Shown: positions 8,637-16,456, counted from the stretch's first letter. The stretch is 64,000 bases of DNA from Trebonia kvetii (GCF_007827045.1 NZ_RPFW01000006.1:434001-498000), one strand, 5' to 3'. The notes: generated from the sequence alone by a model not told the origin. A program made the numbers and translations.

Positions 8637-8837
8637 GAACGCTGGTTCGCCGAGCTGACCAACCGCAAGCTGCGCCGCTCCGCGCACCGCAGCGTCACCG
8701 AACTCGAAACCGACATCCGCAAGTGGATCAACGAGTGGAACAAGGACCCCAAGCCGTTCGTGTGGACCAAGTCCGCCGACGAAATCCTCGAAACCCTCGC
8801 CGCCTACTGCCAACGCATCATCGACTCAGGACACTAG
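8637..8837 (+). CDS. IS630-family transposase, exon 2
   Basis: The segment encodes 66 residues beginning ERWFAELTNRKLRR and ending with the usual IS630 tail RIIDSGH. The Glu of ERWF is the likely third residue of the DDE triad. It is in frame with exon 1 only when the intron is removed, and the spliced protein would have about 352 residues. The terminal codons overlap the right inverted repeat. Confidence 0.85.
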   Translation, partial: ERWFAELTNRKLRRSAHRSVTELETDIRKWINEWNKDPKPFVWTKSADEILETLAAYCQRIIDSGH

Positions 8838-8924
8838 CCTGAAAATGCGACGGAGCAACGCCTTATGGGTCAGCCCAGTTTGACCACTACGCCTGACCAC
8901 AACGGGATCGGCCAACGGTCGATT

Positions 8925-8993
8925 GAGCCAGACAGGAAAGAGGTCCAAGCCCAGGCCAGCGACGGTAACCGACAACGTGAACGTACTTTGCAA
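8925..8993. repeat. 69-bp dispersed repeat, copy 1
   Basis: It is closely similar to 10230-10298 in the same orientation. Both share CAGGCCAG(C/T)GACGGTAAC and GAACGTACTTTGCAA at matching spacing. Neither copy lies in a recognised gene. Confidence 0.75.
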
Positions 8994-9018
8994 CCAGGTG
9001 GTCTCGATGGCAGCAGCA

Positions 9019-9040
9019 GTGTCAAGCCGAGGTTGACACT
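9019..9040. promoter_or_regulatory. perfect 8-bp-arm palindrome, possible operator
   Basis: AGTGTCAA and TTGACACT are separated by 6 bases. The right arm contains a -35-like TTGACA. No gene follows closely on the plus strand, so the function is open. Confidence 0.35.
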
Positions 9041-9294
9041 GAAACGGTGGTCGCAGAGAGCCGTGTATGCGGAGCTGGCCGGGCCAGCTACGGGCCAGAA
9101 GAGGCGATCCTGTAGGGGTAAGCCGGGACAACCGGAGACAATGCGCGGCTCCCCCACCAGCATGCATGTAAGCGCAGCTCAGGCCAGAGATGGTCATGAC
9201 CGTTCTTCCAAGCTGGTCATGCGGCTCAGCGGGTAAGCACTTCGGCGCCCGGACGCATGAGACGATCTCCCTAGCAGTGAATCTAAGACGGCAA

Positions 9295-9579
9295 CTAATC
9301 CGAAGCCGACTGGCGGTCAAGCTCTAGCTCCAAACCTGTAGGGCCAATCTTTACTCGGCTAATTTCTCGCAAGCTATCAGCTATGCGCCGAAACACAGAT
9401 TTCTTAGCGCAACGCTTGCAGGTTACCGATGCAACGAATTCGAAAGTCGCACTGAGATCGCCAGATGCGCTCATGTCGAGGCATTCAACGGCATAGTAAT
9501 ATTCAACGTCCTGCCGACATGACGGGCAGGGCAACTTATCGAACTCGACAGGCAGATAGGCCACGATCCTTGTCGCCAA
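9295..9579 (-). CDS. small zinc-ribbon protein, function unknown
   Basis: The 94-residue protein has two Cys pairs, CPSC (about 18-21) and CKRC (about 54-57), spaced as in a zinc ribbon with beta-rich sequence between them. The family is not recognised. The gene is AT-richer than most of the window, as are other cargo genes of the island. It stands alone, with a low-information stretch upstream. A metal-binding adaptor or a fragment of a larger protein are both possible. Confidence 0.6.
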   Translation of the reverse strand: MATRIVAYLPVEFDKLPCPSCRQDVEYYYAVECLDMSASGDLSATFEFVASVTCKRCAKKSVFRRIADSLREISRVKIGPTGLELELDRQSASD

Positions 9580-9962
9580 ACTGCCACAATGACAATAGAC
9601 AGCTTCTCTAGCGCCGTTAGTGATCTATTTATTTTGTTCAGCCTTTGCCCGTTTTATTTCTATCGTGCCCCAATATGAATCATCGTGGCTACCGCAGAGG
9701 TAATAGACCTTTCCAGGTCGCTCCATAGCAGCTCCCTCCCAACGGTGGCTCGATCGCTGCCACTAATTATGGCTCCACATGTGCGCCGGAACTCGTACTG
9801 TTCAGTTGTCAAGTTGCAGTCAGGTGCCCCGTGCCACGCATGTGCCAGATCGAGCAGAGTTCGACGGTCATCAGGGGGCTCCTGCGGACACGTGGAACGG
9901 CCTCCGACCTGGAGTGCGCAGGTCGACCCCCTGCGTGAAATGACCTTCTAAGCAGTTGATCA
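9580..9962. other. 383-bp intergenic region
   Basis: I see no convincing gene or element here. The sequence is locally AT-rich around 9600-9680 (TTATTTTGTTCAG and neighbours), which would suit promoters for the zinc-ribbon gene, but no box can be fixed. Confidence 0.4.
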
Positions 9963-10199
9963 GTGGGCCGCGTCTGTTCCGCTAGGATGCTCGCAGACGC
10001 CGGCATGGTGGCGGTCGGAGCGCTGCTGGCGGTGGCGACAATTTCACAGATTGTAATAGGAGTCATCCAGCCACCCAAGAAGGGAGATGATCGCATGACC
10101 AAAAATCTGCGTGTCCAAGTCTCTTCCGCACTGATGATTCTGGTCTCTGTGTCCACAAATATCGCCACCGCCAGCAGCCACCCTGGCCATTGCGCCTGA
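9963..10199 (+). CDS. possible small membrane protein (78 aa)
   Basis: The frame begins with GTG. An internal ATG at 9987 gives a shorter form starting MLADAG. Two hydrophobic segments are visible (VAVGALLAVATISQIVIGVI and SALMILVSVSTNIATA), joined by a basic loop QPPKKGDDRMTKNLR. No family is recognised and no good ribosome-binding site is seen. It could be a decayed fragment. Confidence 0.35.
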   Translation: MGRVCSARMLADAGMVAVGALLAVATISQIVIGVIQPPKKGDDRMTKNLRVQVSSALMILVSVSTNIATASSHPGHCA

Positions 10200-10622
10200 C
10201 CCACAACGAGGCCGGGAGTCAGTCGTCCAGAGCCGACAGAGGAAGAGGGCCAGGCCCAGGCCAGTGACGGTAACCGACAGCCTGAACGTACTTTGCAAGC
10301 ACAGGGTCATAGCTCTCCGGCCTTAAGGCAGCGTGCCCGCTGCGTGCCCGATAGGACGAGCAGAGGCGGTATCCCTCGGTCAATCACGTGTACTAGTTTA
10401 GGCCCATTGATCCGGGTTGCTGAGGTCGACCGGGTATGACAGGCCAGTTCCCAAGCTGATCGTCGTAGAGCAGTAAGGCAGAGCAACCCACCCCGACGAC
10501 CACTGACATTGGCCACCCTCACCATGCGGTCCACGCTGGACTTCAGGCAGGGACCCGCCGACAGTTCGCATCAAGATGATCAGCCACTACCCCAAGGTGT
10601 TCCGGCGTCGTAAGCTCCAGCT
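10200..10622. other. 423-bp region without a gene; second 69-bp repeat
   Basis: The only structure seen is the second copy of the dispersed repeat at 10230-10298. The rest shows no protein-like frame. Confidence 0.5.
10230..10298. repeat. 69-bp dispersed repeat, copy 2
   Basis: It pairs with 8925-8993, 1.3 kb upstream in direct orientation. The two copies bracket the zinc-ribbon and small membrane genes. Confidence 0.75.
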
Positions 10623-11234
10623 GTGTCGATGGATGCCTCAACTGAAGTCCTTGCGTTCGCGACTGTTGCACTGGCGTTCTTTGCCGTGCTCACCGCGCTC
10701 TTCGCCTGGCTGGCTTTCCGCAAGCAGTCCGCGGAAGTAGAGCTGTTGCAAGACCAGGCCGAGCGCGACACCTACGAGCGCCGCCGCGCCCAAGCCAGCC
10801 ACATATTCCTCACGAAAACGGGTAAGCAGAGCTTCACCGCTGGGCCGGAGGGCGGTGACGGGGAGACAGAGATCAACAAAGTCGTTGAGGCAACCTGTAC
10901 AAACACCAGCGATCAGCCAGTGTTCGACGTCACGTTCACGTGGTATTGGGTCGATTTTCCCCTTCCAGAAGGAAAGAAAGGGGACCCCGTGCCTGTGCTA
11001 ATGCCCGGGCGAGACGTCACGAGAGGTGAGCCGTCGTTCATCGTGCCGCCAGAGGCCACGCCAATCGCAGATGTGACTTTTCGCGATGCAGCAGGGGTGA
11101 TTTGGCGACGTGACCTAAAGGGGGAGCTCAAGGATCTCACACCGCGAAGGACACATGTCAGACGACGGGCCGCGCTGGCCAGATTCTGGCCGCATCGCCA
11201 CGCTGTCGAGCACGGCGGCGACGAGGTGGCCTGA
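10623..11234 (+). CDS. single-pass membrane protein with C-terminal beta domain, unknown
   Basis: The 203-residue protein has one transmembrane segment (AFATVALAFFAVLTALFAWLAF, about 10-31). A short coiled coil rich in Glu, Gln and Arg follows (EVELLQDQAERDTYERRRAQ). The soluble domain, about residues 55-165, has alternating hydrophobic strands (VVEATCTNTSDQPVFDVTFTW) like an immunoglobulin-type fold. Such proteins are common and unassigned in actinomycete islands. Translation may start at the GTG or at the ATG two codons later. Confidence 0.62.
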   Translation: MSMDASTEVLAFATVALAFFAVLTALFAWLAFRKQSAEVELLQDQAERDTYERRRAQASHIFLTKTGKQSFTAGPEGGDGETEINKVVEATCTNTSDQPVFDVTFTWYWVDFPLPEGKKGDPVPVLMPGRDVTRGEPSFIVPPEATPIADVTFRDAAGVIWRRDLKGELKDLTPRRTHVRRRAALARFWPHRHAVEHGGDEVA

Positions 11235-11529
11235 TTTTGGCCTTACAACACTGCGCGACAGCGGAAAATGATGCGAGCCAATGACAACCATCCTGGCTAC
11301 TCACCTGGTAAGTCTCAGGTCCTGACAGCCGGTGACACACTCTACGAATCAGATGCTGTCGACCTCCTTACGCCCCGCTGTGGAAGCGGAAGGTCCCAAG
11401 CGGTGCCAGAAATCCGCGGTCCTATTCTGGTTGCAGTTCTGGGGAAGAGCGAAGCACGGGATAGCTCTGAGGCGATCTGGTAAGCGGCCGGTCGTATAGG
11501 AGCGCGGCAGCAGCTCGTGCTGAGGAGTA
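11235..11529. other. 295-bp intergenic region
   Basis: No gene is supported. It lies between the membrane-protein gene and the left end of the broken IS5 copy. Confidence 0.4.
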
Positions 11530-11693
11530 AGTGAGCCTTTTCCAACTTGATCGTAATCAGGTATTGACTCTGGGTGATTGATAACGTTGTCGCGACGGAC
11601 CGGCCGTGGCTGGGTCACGTGGCTGCGGGAACGGCGAAGCCCCTGGTAAGCGAGGGATTACCACATCTCATCGCCGTCACCAGGGGCTTCTTC

Positions 11694-12228
11694 ATGCTGT
11701 TTTACCGTGCCGCGCTGCCGCTGTCATCCAGGACCCTCAACTTCGCCGCCGGGGTGGTCCGCCGGCACCTGAAGGCGATCGGGTCGCGGTGGCGGAAGCT
11801 GAATGCGGGCCAGGAAGCCCTGCTCGTGCTCGCCTCCTGCGCAAAGGGGAGACGTTCGACGAGCTGGCCGCCGGGTTCGGGGTCGGCAGGACCACGGCGT
11901 GGCGGTACGTGAACGAGGTCGTCGAGCTGCTCGCGGCCAGGGCGCCGAAGCTGCGCCATGCGGTCCGGGACGCTAAAAGGGCAGGTCACGCGTACGTCAT
12001 CGTCGACGGGACGCTCATCCCGATCGACCGGGTCGCACGCGACAGGCCGTTCTACTCCGGCAAGCACAAGAAGCACGGGATGAACCTGCAGGTCATCGCC
12101 AGTCCCGACGGTGAGATCCTGTGGGTCTCGGGGCACTGCCCGGGTCGGTCCACGACAAAAAGGCCGAGTGGATCTGGGGCGTGCTCGACGAACTGGAGAA
12201 AGCCGGCCTGGTCACCCTCGCGGACAAG
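11694..12228 (+). pseudogene. IS5-family transposase, 5' fragment with frameshifts
   Basis: It aligns with the intact transposase at 3175 from MLFYRAALPLSS onward. One base is missing near 11838 (CTCGCCTCC against CTCGCCTACC), moving the frame from LLVLAS to RKGETFDELAAGFG. A second base is lost near 12126. The segment breaks off after VTLADK, where the IS110 element begins. It cannot make an active protein. Confidence 0.88.
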
Positions 12229-12276
12229 ACATCCGATGCCCTTTAGCTGTCAAGTAGCTGGTGGAAATTCATGTTG

Positions 12277-13509
12277 TCAGGCGGCTGCGGGGATGGTTCT
12301 GGTGGGGAATGCGGTGGCCTCGTCGTAGTGCTGGCCGGTGGTCAGGCAGTGGTGGAGGCAGCCGAGGAGCCGGCTGAAGAGGTTGCGCTGGGCGGCGGCG
12401 TGGCGGTCTCCGGCGTCGCGGCGTCGGTCGTAGTGGTCGCGGGCGCCGGGTGATGCGGTGATGGCGGAGAATGCCCAGATGTAGCCGGCGGCTGCGAGCC
12501 GGTTGTTCTTGACCCTGCGGTGGGTGACGGATCTGCTCTTGCCGCTGGCGCGGGTGACGGGCGCGGCGCCGGCGTAGGCCTTGAGTCCTTTGGCATCCTG
12601 GAAGCGGGACCGGTCGTCTCCGATCTCGGCGAGTACCCGGGCGCCGGTGAGCGCGCCGATGCCTGGGAAGCTGGTGATGATGCCGGCGTCCGGGTGCTGG
12701 TTAAAAGACTCGACGGCAGCCTGCTCGAGGTCATCGGCGGACTGGCAGGCAGCGTCGAGCTGGCGCAGCAGCGCGAGCGTCTGGCGGCCCATGGCCTGCT
12801 CGACGAGGGGGAGCTGGCGCATCTGCTCCTGGCGGAAGGCGTCGCGCAGCCGCTGGGCCTCGGCGTCGATGCCGCGGCTGCGGCCGGCTTTCCGCAGCAG
12901 GGCACGCAGCTGGGCGAGGGTCAGTTTCGCTGCGTCTGCCGGGGTGGCGGCGGCGGCGAGGACGGCGCGGGCCTCGGGGCGCATGATGCCGCCCTTGGCG
13001 GCGGCGAAGGCCGCGAGGAAGCCGGGGAAGTACTCGCGCAGGTGGGAGCGGAGCTTGTTGTGGGCGGCGACGCGGTCCCAGACGGCGTCCTGCTGGGCGC
13101 GGGCCAGCACGGCGACGGCCTGGGCGAGCTCGCTGTCGGCGGGCAGCGGCCGGTGCGCGTGCAGGTCGGTGCGCAGGACGTTCGCCAGCACGACCGCGTC
13201 GCCGTGGTCGGACTTGCGGCCCGCCATGGAGTGCCGGTCCCGGTAGCGGGCTGTCGCCATCGGGTTGACCGGGTAGACCTTGCGGCCGGCGGCGCGCAGG
13301 CAGGCGACCAGCAGGCCGCGCGGCGTCTCGATCGCGACCGGCACCGGGTCGCCGGCGCTGTCGCCTTTCTCCGCGAGCAGGTCCAGCAGCCGGGCCAGGC
13401 CGGCCGCGTCGTCGCTGACCCGCAGCCTGGCCACCAGCCCGCCGTCGCGGTCCACGAGGGCGATGTCGTGATGGTCCTCCGCCCAGTCGATTCCGCAGAA
13501 TACGTCCAA
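12277..13509 (-). CDS. IS110-family transposase (DEDD)
   Basis: The 410-residue protein has the N-terminal RuvC-like domain starting DVFCGIDWAEDHHDIALVD with the first catalytic Asp. GRKSDHGDAVVLANVLR holds further acidic residues, and the C-terminal domain contains FPGIGALTGARVLAEIGD. A TTG start is chosen because GGAGGAG lies six bases before it and the product then matches the family N-terminus; the frame stays open for 20 more codons upstream. IS110 recombinases use a bridge RNA from the non-coding end of the element to choose donor and target. Confidence 0.9.
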   Translation of the reverse strand: MDVFCGIDWAEDHHDIALVDRDGGLVARLRVSDDAAGLARLLDLLAEKGDSAGDPVPVAIETPRGLLVACLRAAGRKVYPVNPMATARYRDRHSMAGRKSDHGDAVVLANVLRTDLHAHRPLPADSELAQAVAVLARAQQDAVWDRVAAHNKLRSHLREYFPGFLAAFAAAKGGIMRPEARAVLAAAATPADAAKLTLAQLRALLRKAGRSRGIDAEAQRLRDAFRQEQMRQLPLVEQAMGRQTLALLRQLDAACQSADDLEQAAVESFNQHPDAGIITSFPGIGALTGARVLAEIGDDRSRFQDAKGLKAYAGAAPVTRASGKSRSVTHRRVKNNRLAAAGYIWAFSAITASPGARDHYDRRRDAGDRHAAAQRNLFSRLLGCLHHCLTTGQHYDEATAFPTRTIPAAA

Positions 13510-14074
13510 TCTGTCTCCTCCGTTCCGTTGGCAGCTCCTGTCCGAGCTGGCCAGGGCCGTGCAGGGCACGCGCGCTCCCTAATGGAAGGGCTCAAGGGCA
13601 CCGCCATCCGATTGGCCGTTCGTGACCCCGGCTGCCCGCAGGCCCCGGTCCCGGCCAGGGCTCGGCGGCTCCCGGCACTGATAAGGGGTAGCTCCTGCGG
13701 ATGGCTCAGGCCACGACCACCCATACCGCCACGACCAGCACATTCCCAGCACCCGGCCCGGCGTGTCGCCCGCCGGCCGGGGAAAAGCGCGGTCGCCGCC
13801 GGGACCCGGATCTTCGACAAGAGGTCCAGCCCCGGTGATGTCAGCGGGTCACCCGGCGCCGACCGCGCCAGCCCGGTCCTGCCAGCCTTGGTCGAGGCGT
13901 CACGCGCCAGGATCGCTATCGGCATCGACCGGGAGACGGACCCCGCAGCCTCGAACGAAGGCTCAAGCCTCAGGCAACAATGGCGGTGGCCCGGCACGAG
14001 CGGTCCCACGATCTTGTCAGAGGACTCGAGCCCCCGGGGTACCAGCAGTGGTGACCAGCTCATGTGCCCATTAG
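13510..14074 (-). ncRNA. candidate bridge-RNA region of the IS110 element
   Basis: This 565-bp stretch lies between the transposase start and the element end and has no credible gene. In IS110-group elements the non-coding end upstream of the recombinase is transcribed as the bridge RNA. No fold or loop sequence could be fixed here by eye, so the call is positional only. The length exceeds the few hundred bases usual for this end. Confidence 0.35.
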
Positions 14075-14295
14075 GGGTACCAGGGCAGCACCTGGGCGAA
14101 GGTCCCGTACAAGGGCAAGAACAAGCCGGAACCGCAGAAAGAGGCCAACCGGGCCCACGCGAGACTGCGCGCCCTAGGCGAGCGGGCGAACGCCCAGCTC
14201 AAGACATGGAGGATTCTGCGGAAGCTACGCTGCTGCCCGTGGCGCGCCGGGAAACTCGCCAAGGCCATTCACGTACTGCAGCTCCGCGAGGCATA
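14075..14295 (+). pseudogene. IS5-family transposase, 3' fragment
   Basis: It continues the broken copy with TWAKVPYKGKNKPEPQKEAN and the final domain ERANAQLKTWRILRKLR, ending LQLREA like the intact copy. Together with 11694-12228 it restores the whole gene length once the IS110 insert is removed. Confidence 0.88.
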
Positions 14296-14421
14296 ACCAG
14301 GTTGGAAACAGCTCAGTACAGCAGTGAAGTACCGCAACCGGGACGGAGATCGGCGGACGTTAATGGACCGTCTATTCCAGCTAGTCCTGGACTTTCAAAC
14401 GGTCGTTCGGATATGTGAAGT

Positions 14422-14466
14422 AGCTACGGATCAAAAGGTTGGGGGTTCGAGTCCCTCCGAGCGCGC
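14422..14466 (+). other. attachment core 2: 3' half of tRNA-Arg(ACG)
   Basis: The 45-bp core AGCTACGGATCAAAAG...GAGCGCGC is identical to 16352-16396. It reads as anticodon loop CTACGGA (anticodon ACG), half of an anticodon stem, a T-arm GGGGGTTCGAGTCCCTC and the acceptor 3' strand CGAGCGC. No 5' half of the tRNA is present, so it is an att remnant and not a working gene. Confidence 0.8.
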
Positions 14467-14542
14467 TCGTTGAGACAGCGACGAACAAGGCCCTGACCAG
14501 CAACCTACTGGCCGGGGCTTCGTTCGTTAGCGGGGGGCCAGC

Positions 14543-14702
14543 TCACGGGAGCGGCCTTCTGGTCCCCTTGGGAGCCACGCTGGGAGCCACGGACACACGC
14601 TGACCGCCGAACAAAGCGCGGCTCATTGACTCAGCGGCAGCCCGCTTGTCACCTTCGAGCAGGTGTCCGTACACGTCTTTGGTGATCGCGATGCTGGCAT
14701 AC
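14543..14702 (-). pseudogene. tyrosine integrase, C-terminal stump
   Basis: The minus strand reads ASIAITKDVYGHLLEGDKRA followed by a family-typical tail with AESMSRALFG and VAPSVAP, then a stop. The Tyr of VYGHL is the catalytic tyrosine of phage and ICE integrases. The frame closes just upstream, so only about 53 codons remain. Its place, 77 bases from attachment core 2, is where an integrase gene ends in tRNA-integrating elements. Confidence 0.82.
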
Positions 14703-14890
14703 AGAGGACCTCAGAGACCACTTCCAGCCGCGTCCCTTGTGCCAGCATCAGCGAGGCACCCGAGTGGGGCGGCCGGACGAGGCATCACGATCCTTGACCC
14801 GCTTCACCCCCCAACACGCGGGCAGCGTCCTCAGGACGCACCAGCAAGACCGGAAGCTTGTCTGAGACCCGCCTTGTCTTCACGCTGCCT
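14703..14890. other. short region without a gene
   Basis: This stretch replaces the missing body of the integrase. Nothing recognisable is seen in it. Confidence 0.4.
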
Positions 14891-14893
14891 GCT

Positions 14894-14938
14894 TGTCAGG
14901 ACGCCTTGACAGGCAATACTTGTCAGGGAATCCTGACA
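14894..14938 (+). promoter_or_regulatory. double palindromic operator before the HTH gene
   Basis: TGTCAGGGAATCCTGACA at 14921-14938 is a perfect 7-bp-arm palindrome ending two bases before the ATG. TGTCAGGACGCCTTGACA at 14894-14911 is a near-perfect second copy. TTGACA inside the upstream palindrome could be a -35 box. The layout fits autoregulation. Confidence 0.6.
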
Positions 14939-14940
14939 TC

Positions 14941-15195
14941 ATGTCTGAGAAGAAGGTCCGCGTTCGTCGCATGTCTGAGAAGGTCCGCGTCGGCATCGAC
15001 ATGGACATCACAGGCGACTGGTCCGCCGACCCACTTACTGTCATCAACGGCATCGCCGCTGGAGTCAAGGGGATGGAGCCCCCGCTCAGAGCGGCCGTGA
15101 AGCTTGCCAGGCAGCAGGGCCGCACCTGGGAAGAGATCGGCAAGGCACTGGGCGTAAGCCGCCAGTCCGCGTGGGAACGGTTCTCCCCCGACTGA
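14941..15195 (+). CDS. small HTH DNA-binding protein
   Basis: The protein has 84 residues from the ATG at 14941. A possible earlier start is rejected because it would run through the operator palindromes. Residues 58-84 form a helix-turn-helix (RTWEEIGKALGVSRQSAWER). The part before it is an acidic helical domain (INGIAAGVKGMEPPLRAAVKL). Such small HTH proteins act as regulators in actinomycete mobile elements. With the palindromes at its start it is probably its own repressor and might control the lost integrase or excisionase. Confidence 0.75.
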   Translation: MSEKKVRVRRMSEKVRVGIDMDITGDWSADPLTVINGIAAGVKGMEPPLRAAVKLARQQGRTWEEIGKALGVSRQSAWERFSPD

Positions 15196-15698
15196 CCACG
15201 CGGACGATCCGGCCCGCGCAGTCAGCGGGCCGGGACAAAACACCGAAAGGGCACTTGAACTGCCTTGAACCGCATTCAGCTAAGCACTGCCGAATTAGAC
15301 CGTTCTTAGATCAAGGCGACGCCGCTGCGCGGCGCCGCCGGCGCGATCCGGGCTGGGCTCTACGCTGGGGCGCCCGCCGGGCTCGGACGCGCCAACGCGC
15401 ACAGAAGCCACTGATCTACCAGGCTTAATCGGACACGACAGCGCTGCATCGGCCGTCTTCCTCGGCTTCGATTGTCCAGCTCGCAGGCACCGCGTCTAGG
15501 CCGCCCTCCGGGCGTCGCTTCGCGATGTCGTCGCCAGCCTAGACCCGGCACCCACTCACATGGATCCGGCACCTGCGAGGCAGACGGGAAAGAGCAGGAA
15601 TTCCGTGTATGGCGTACGCGTGAGAAACTGGATGCAGCCGTGGTGCCATGCTGCGGCACCCATCGGCTGGGTACCAGCGGTAGCAGCCGGGATGGTGG
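15196..15698. other. 503-bp intergenic region
   Basis: No credible gene is seen. GC-rich inverted sequence around 15313-15350 (GCCGCTGCGCGGCGCCGCCGGC) could be a terminator for the HTH gene, but there is no T-run. Confidence 0.4.
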
Positions 15699-16184
15699 AT
15701 GATGGCAACATTCAGAACGTTCGCCGAGGTCCTTACGCCTGACGACCCATTTCTGAAGAGGGGTCAGGAAAAGGGCTTTACCGCGGGCTTTGTTCTTGCG
15801 GACGTCCTCAGGCAGACCGGGGGCGCTTACCAGACCACGGCTCCCATGTCAGAAAAGTTCCGCGTCTGCATCCGGGCAGTGGCGAGGCTCACCTCAGACG
15901 ACGAGCTCCTCCGCATCGCGGACCTCCCCGAAGTGCCGGTGCCGCTGGGAAACTGCCGCCAGCTTGACCCGCAAACCCACTTTGTCATGGTCTGCCGTCT
16001 GGACGTCAGTCCTGCGGAGACCCCGAGATGGCGGCGGATCCGGCCTGCAGGCGTCTCTCCCTGGCCGCGAGGCGAACCCAGGATTCTTGACATGTGCCAA
16101 GGTGCTCGCATCGAGGAGCGTGTAATCCTTCCAGACGGCTTCAGCATGCTCCGCATGGGGCCAGCCGCGAACGTCCCGGCGTAA
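15699..16184 (+). CDS. hypothetical protein of the small island (161 aa)
   Basis: I do not recognise the family. The N-terminus is MMATFRTFAEVLTPDDPFLK; the second Met is an alternative start. The middle (MSEKFRVCIRAVARLTSDDELLRIADL) looks alpha-helical. The C-terminal half is beta-like with several Trp and Pro residues. There is no signal peptide or membrane segment. The gene sits between the HTH gene and attachment core 3, the usual place for element cargo. Confidence 0.55.
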   Translation: MMATFRTFAEVLTPDDPFLKRGQEKGFTAGFVLADVLRQTGGAYQTTAPMSEKFRVCIRAVARLTSDDELLRIADLPEVPVPLGNCRQLDPQTHFVMVCRLDVSPAETPRWRRIRPAGVSPWPRGEPRILDMCQGARIEERVILPDGFSMLRMGPAANVPA

Positions 16185-16351
16185 CGCAGACTGTCTTGCC
16201 CGTCCGCGGATCAGATCGTGGACGGATGGGAGCCACACTGGGAGCCACGGGGACGGACAACCTCATCGCTGCCCGGACTCGCATGGACAACGCGAAGCGA
16301 TCCCGCCGAGGTCACGGACCGATCTGAACGACGCCGGACGCCGGTACGGGA

Positions 16352-16396
16352 AGCTACGGATCAAAAGGTTGGGGGTTCGAGTCCCTCCGAGCGCGC
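16352..16396 (+). other. attachment core 3: 3' half of tRNA-Arg(ACG)
   Basis: It is identical to 14422-14466. It is followed by two hairpins and then chromosomal-type operons, so it is probably the outer right border of the integrated array. Confidence 0.8.
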
Positions 16397-16401
16397 ACTG
16401 T

Positions 16402-16456
16402 GATGTCGCAAGACATCGGAATGACCCTGAACCCTCAACGGGTTCGGGGTCTTCTT
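16402..16456 (+). terminator. double hairpin terminator after attachment core 3
   Basis: GATGTC-GCAA-GACATC (16402-16417) is followed by GACCCTGAACCC / GGGTTCGGGGTC (16423-16451) and TTCTT. It lies where the terminator of the intact chromosomal tRNA would have been before integration. Confidence 0.7.

Larger units (their letters stand above)
5203..8834 (+). mobile_element. IS630-family element carrying a group II intron
   Basis: The terminal inverted repeats start GTGTCC(C/T)GAGTC and are flanked by TA on both sides (5201-5202 and 8835-8836), the target duplication of IS630/Tc1-type elements. Without the intron at 6142-8636 the element would be about 1.14 kb. The transposase gene is the only IS gene. 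The insertion interrupts a small membrane-protein gene at its last codons. Confidence 0.88.
8838..9294. other. 457-bp region without a clear gene; holds a repeat copy and a palindrome
   Basis: The short open frames here look like noise. The region contains the first copy of a 69-bp dispersed repeat (8925-8993) and a perfect palindrome AGTGTCAA/TTGACACT at 9019-9040. Confidence 0.6.
12229..14074 (-). mobile_element. IS110-family element inserted in the IS5 copy
   Basis: The borders come from the interrupted IS5 sequence: GCGGACAAG ends at 12228, and GGTACCAGGG resumes at about 14075. No obvious inverted repeats or target duplication are seen, as is usual for IS110. One transposase gene lies at 12277-13509 on the minus strand. 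Upstream of it is an unusually long 565-bp non-coding end. Confidence 0.82.
11530..14317 (+). mobile_element. IS5-family element, broken copy split by an IS110 element
   Basis: The left end at 11530 (AGTGAGCC then TTTCCAAC) and the right end ending at 14317 match the ends of the intact copy at 3034-3954. The inner part is separated by 1846 bp of foreign sequence (12229-14074). The transposase gene also has frameshifts. Confidence 0.82.

Noticed and set aside
12520..14418. A 632-codon plus-strand frame through the IS110 element
   Set aside because: It lies opposite the IS110 transposase, crosses the element border and joins unrelated pieces.
16218..16330. GATLGAT on the plus strand, VAPSVAP on the minus strand, as another integrase tail
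   Set aside because: The minus-strand VAPSVAP resembles the tail of the integrase stump at 14543, but the codons before it do not match an integrase and run toward the att core the wrong way. Too weak to annotate.
16352..16403. Peptide ATDQKVGGSSPSERA as the end of a protein
   Set aside because: It is translated tRNA-derived att sequence, a common false gene end.
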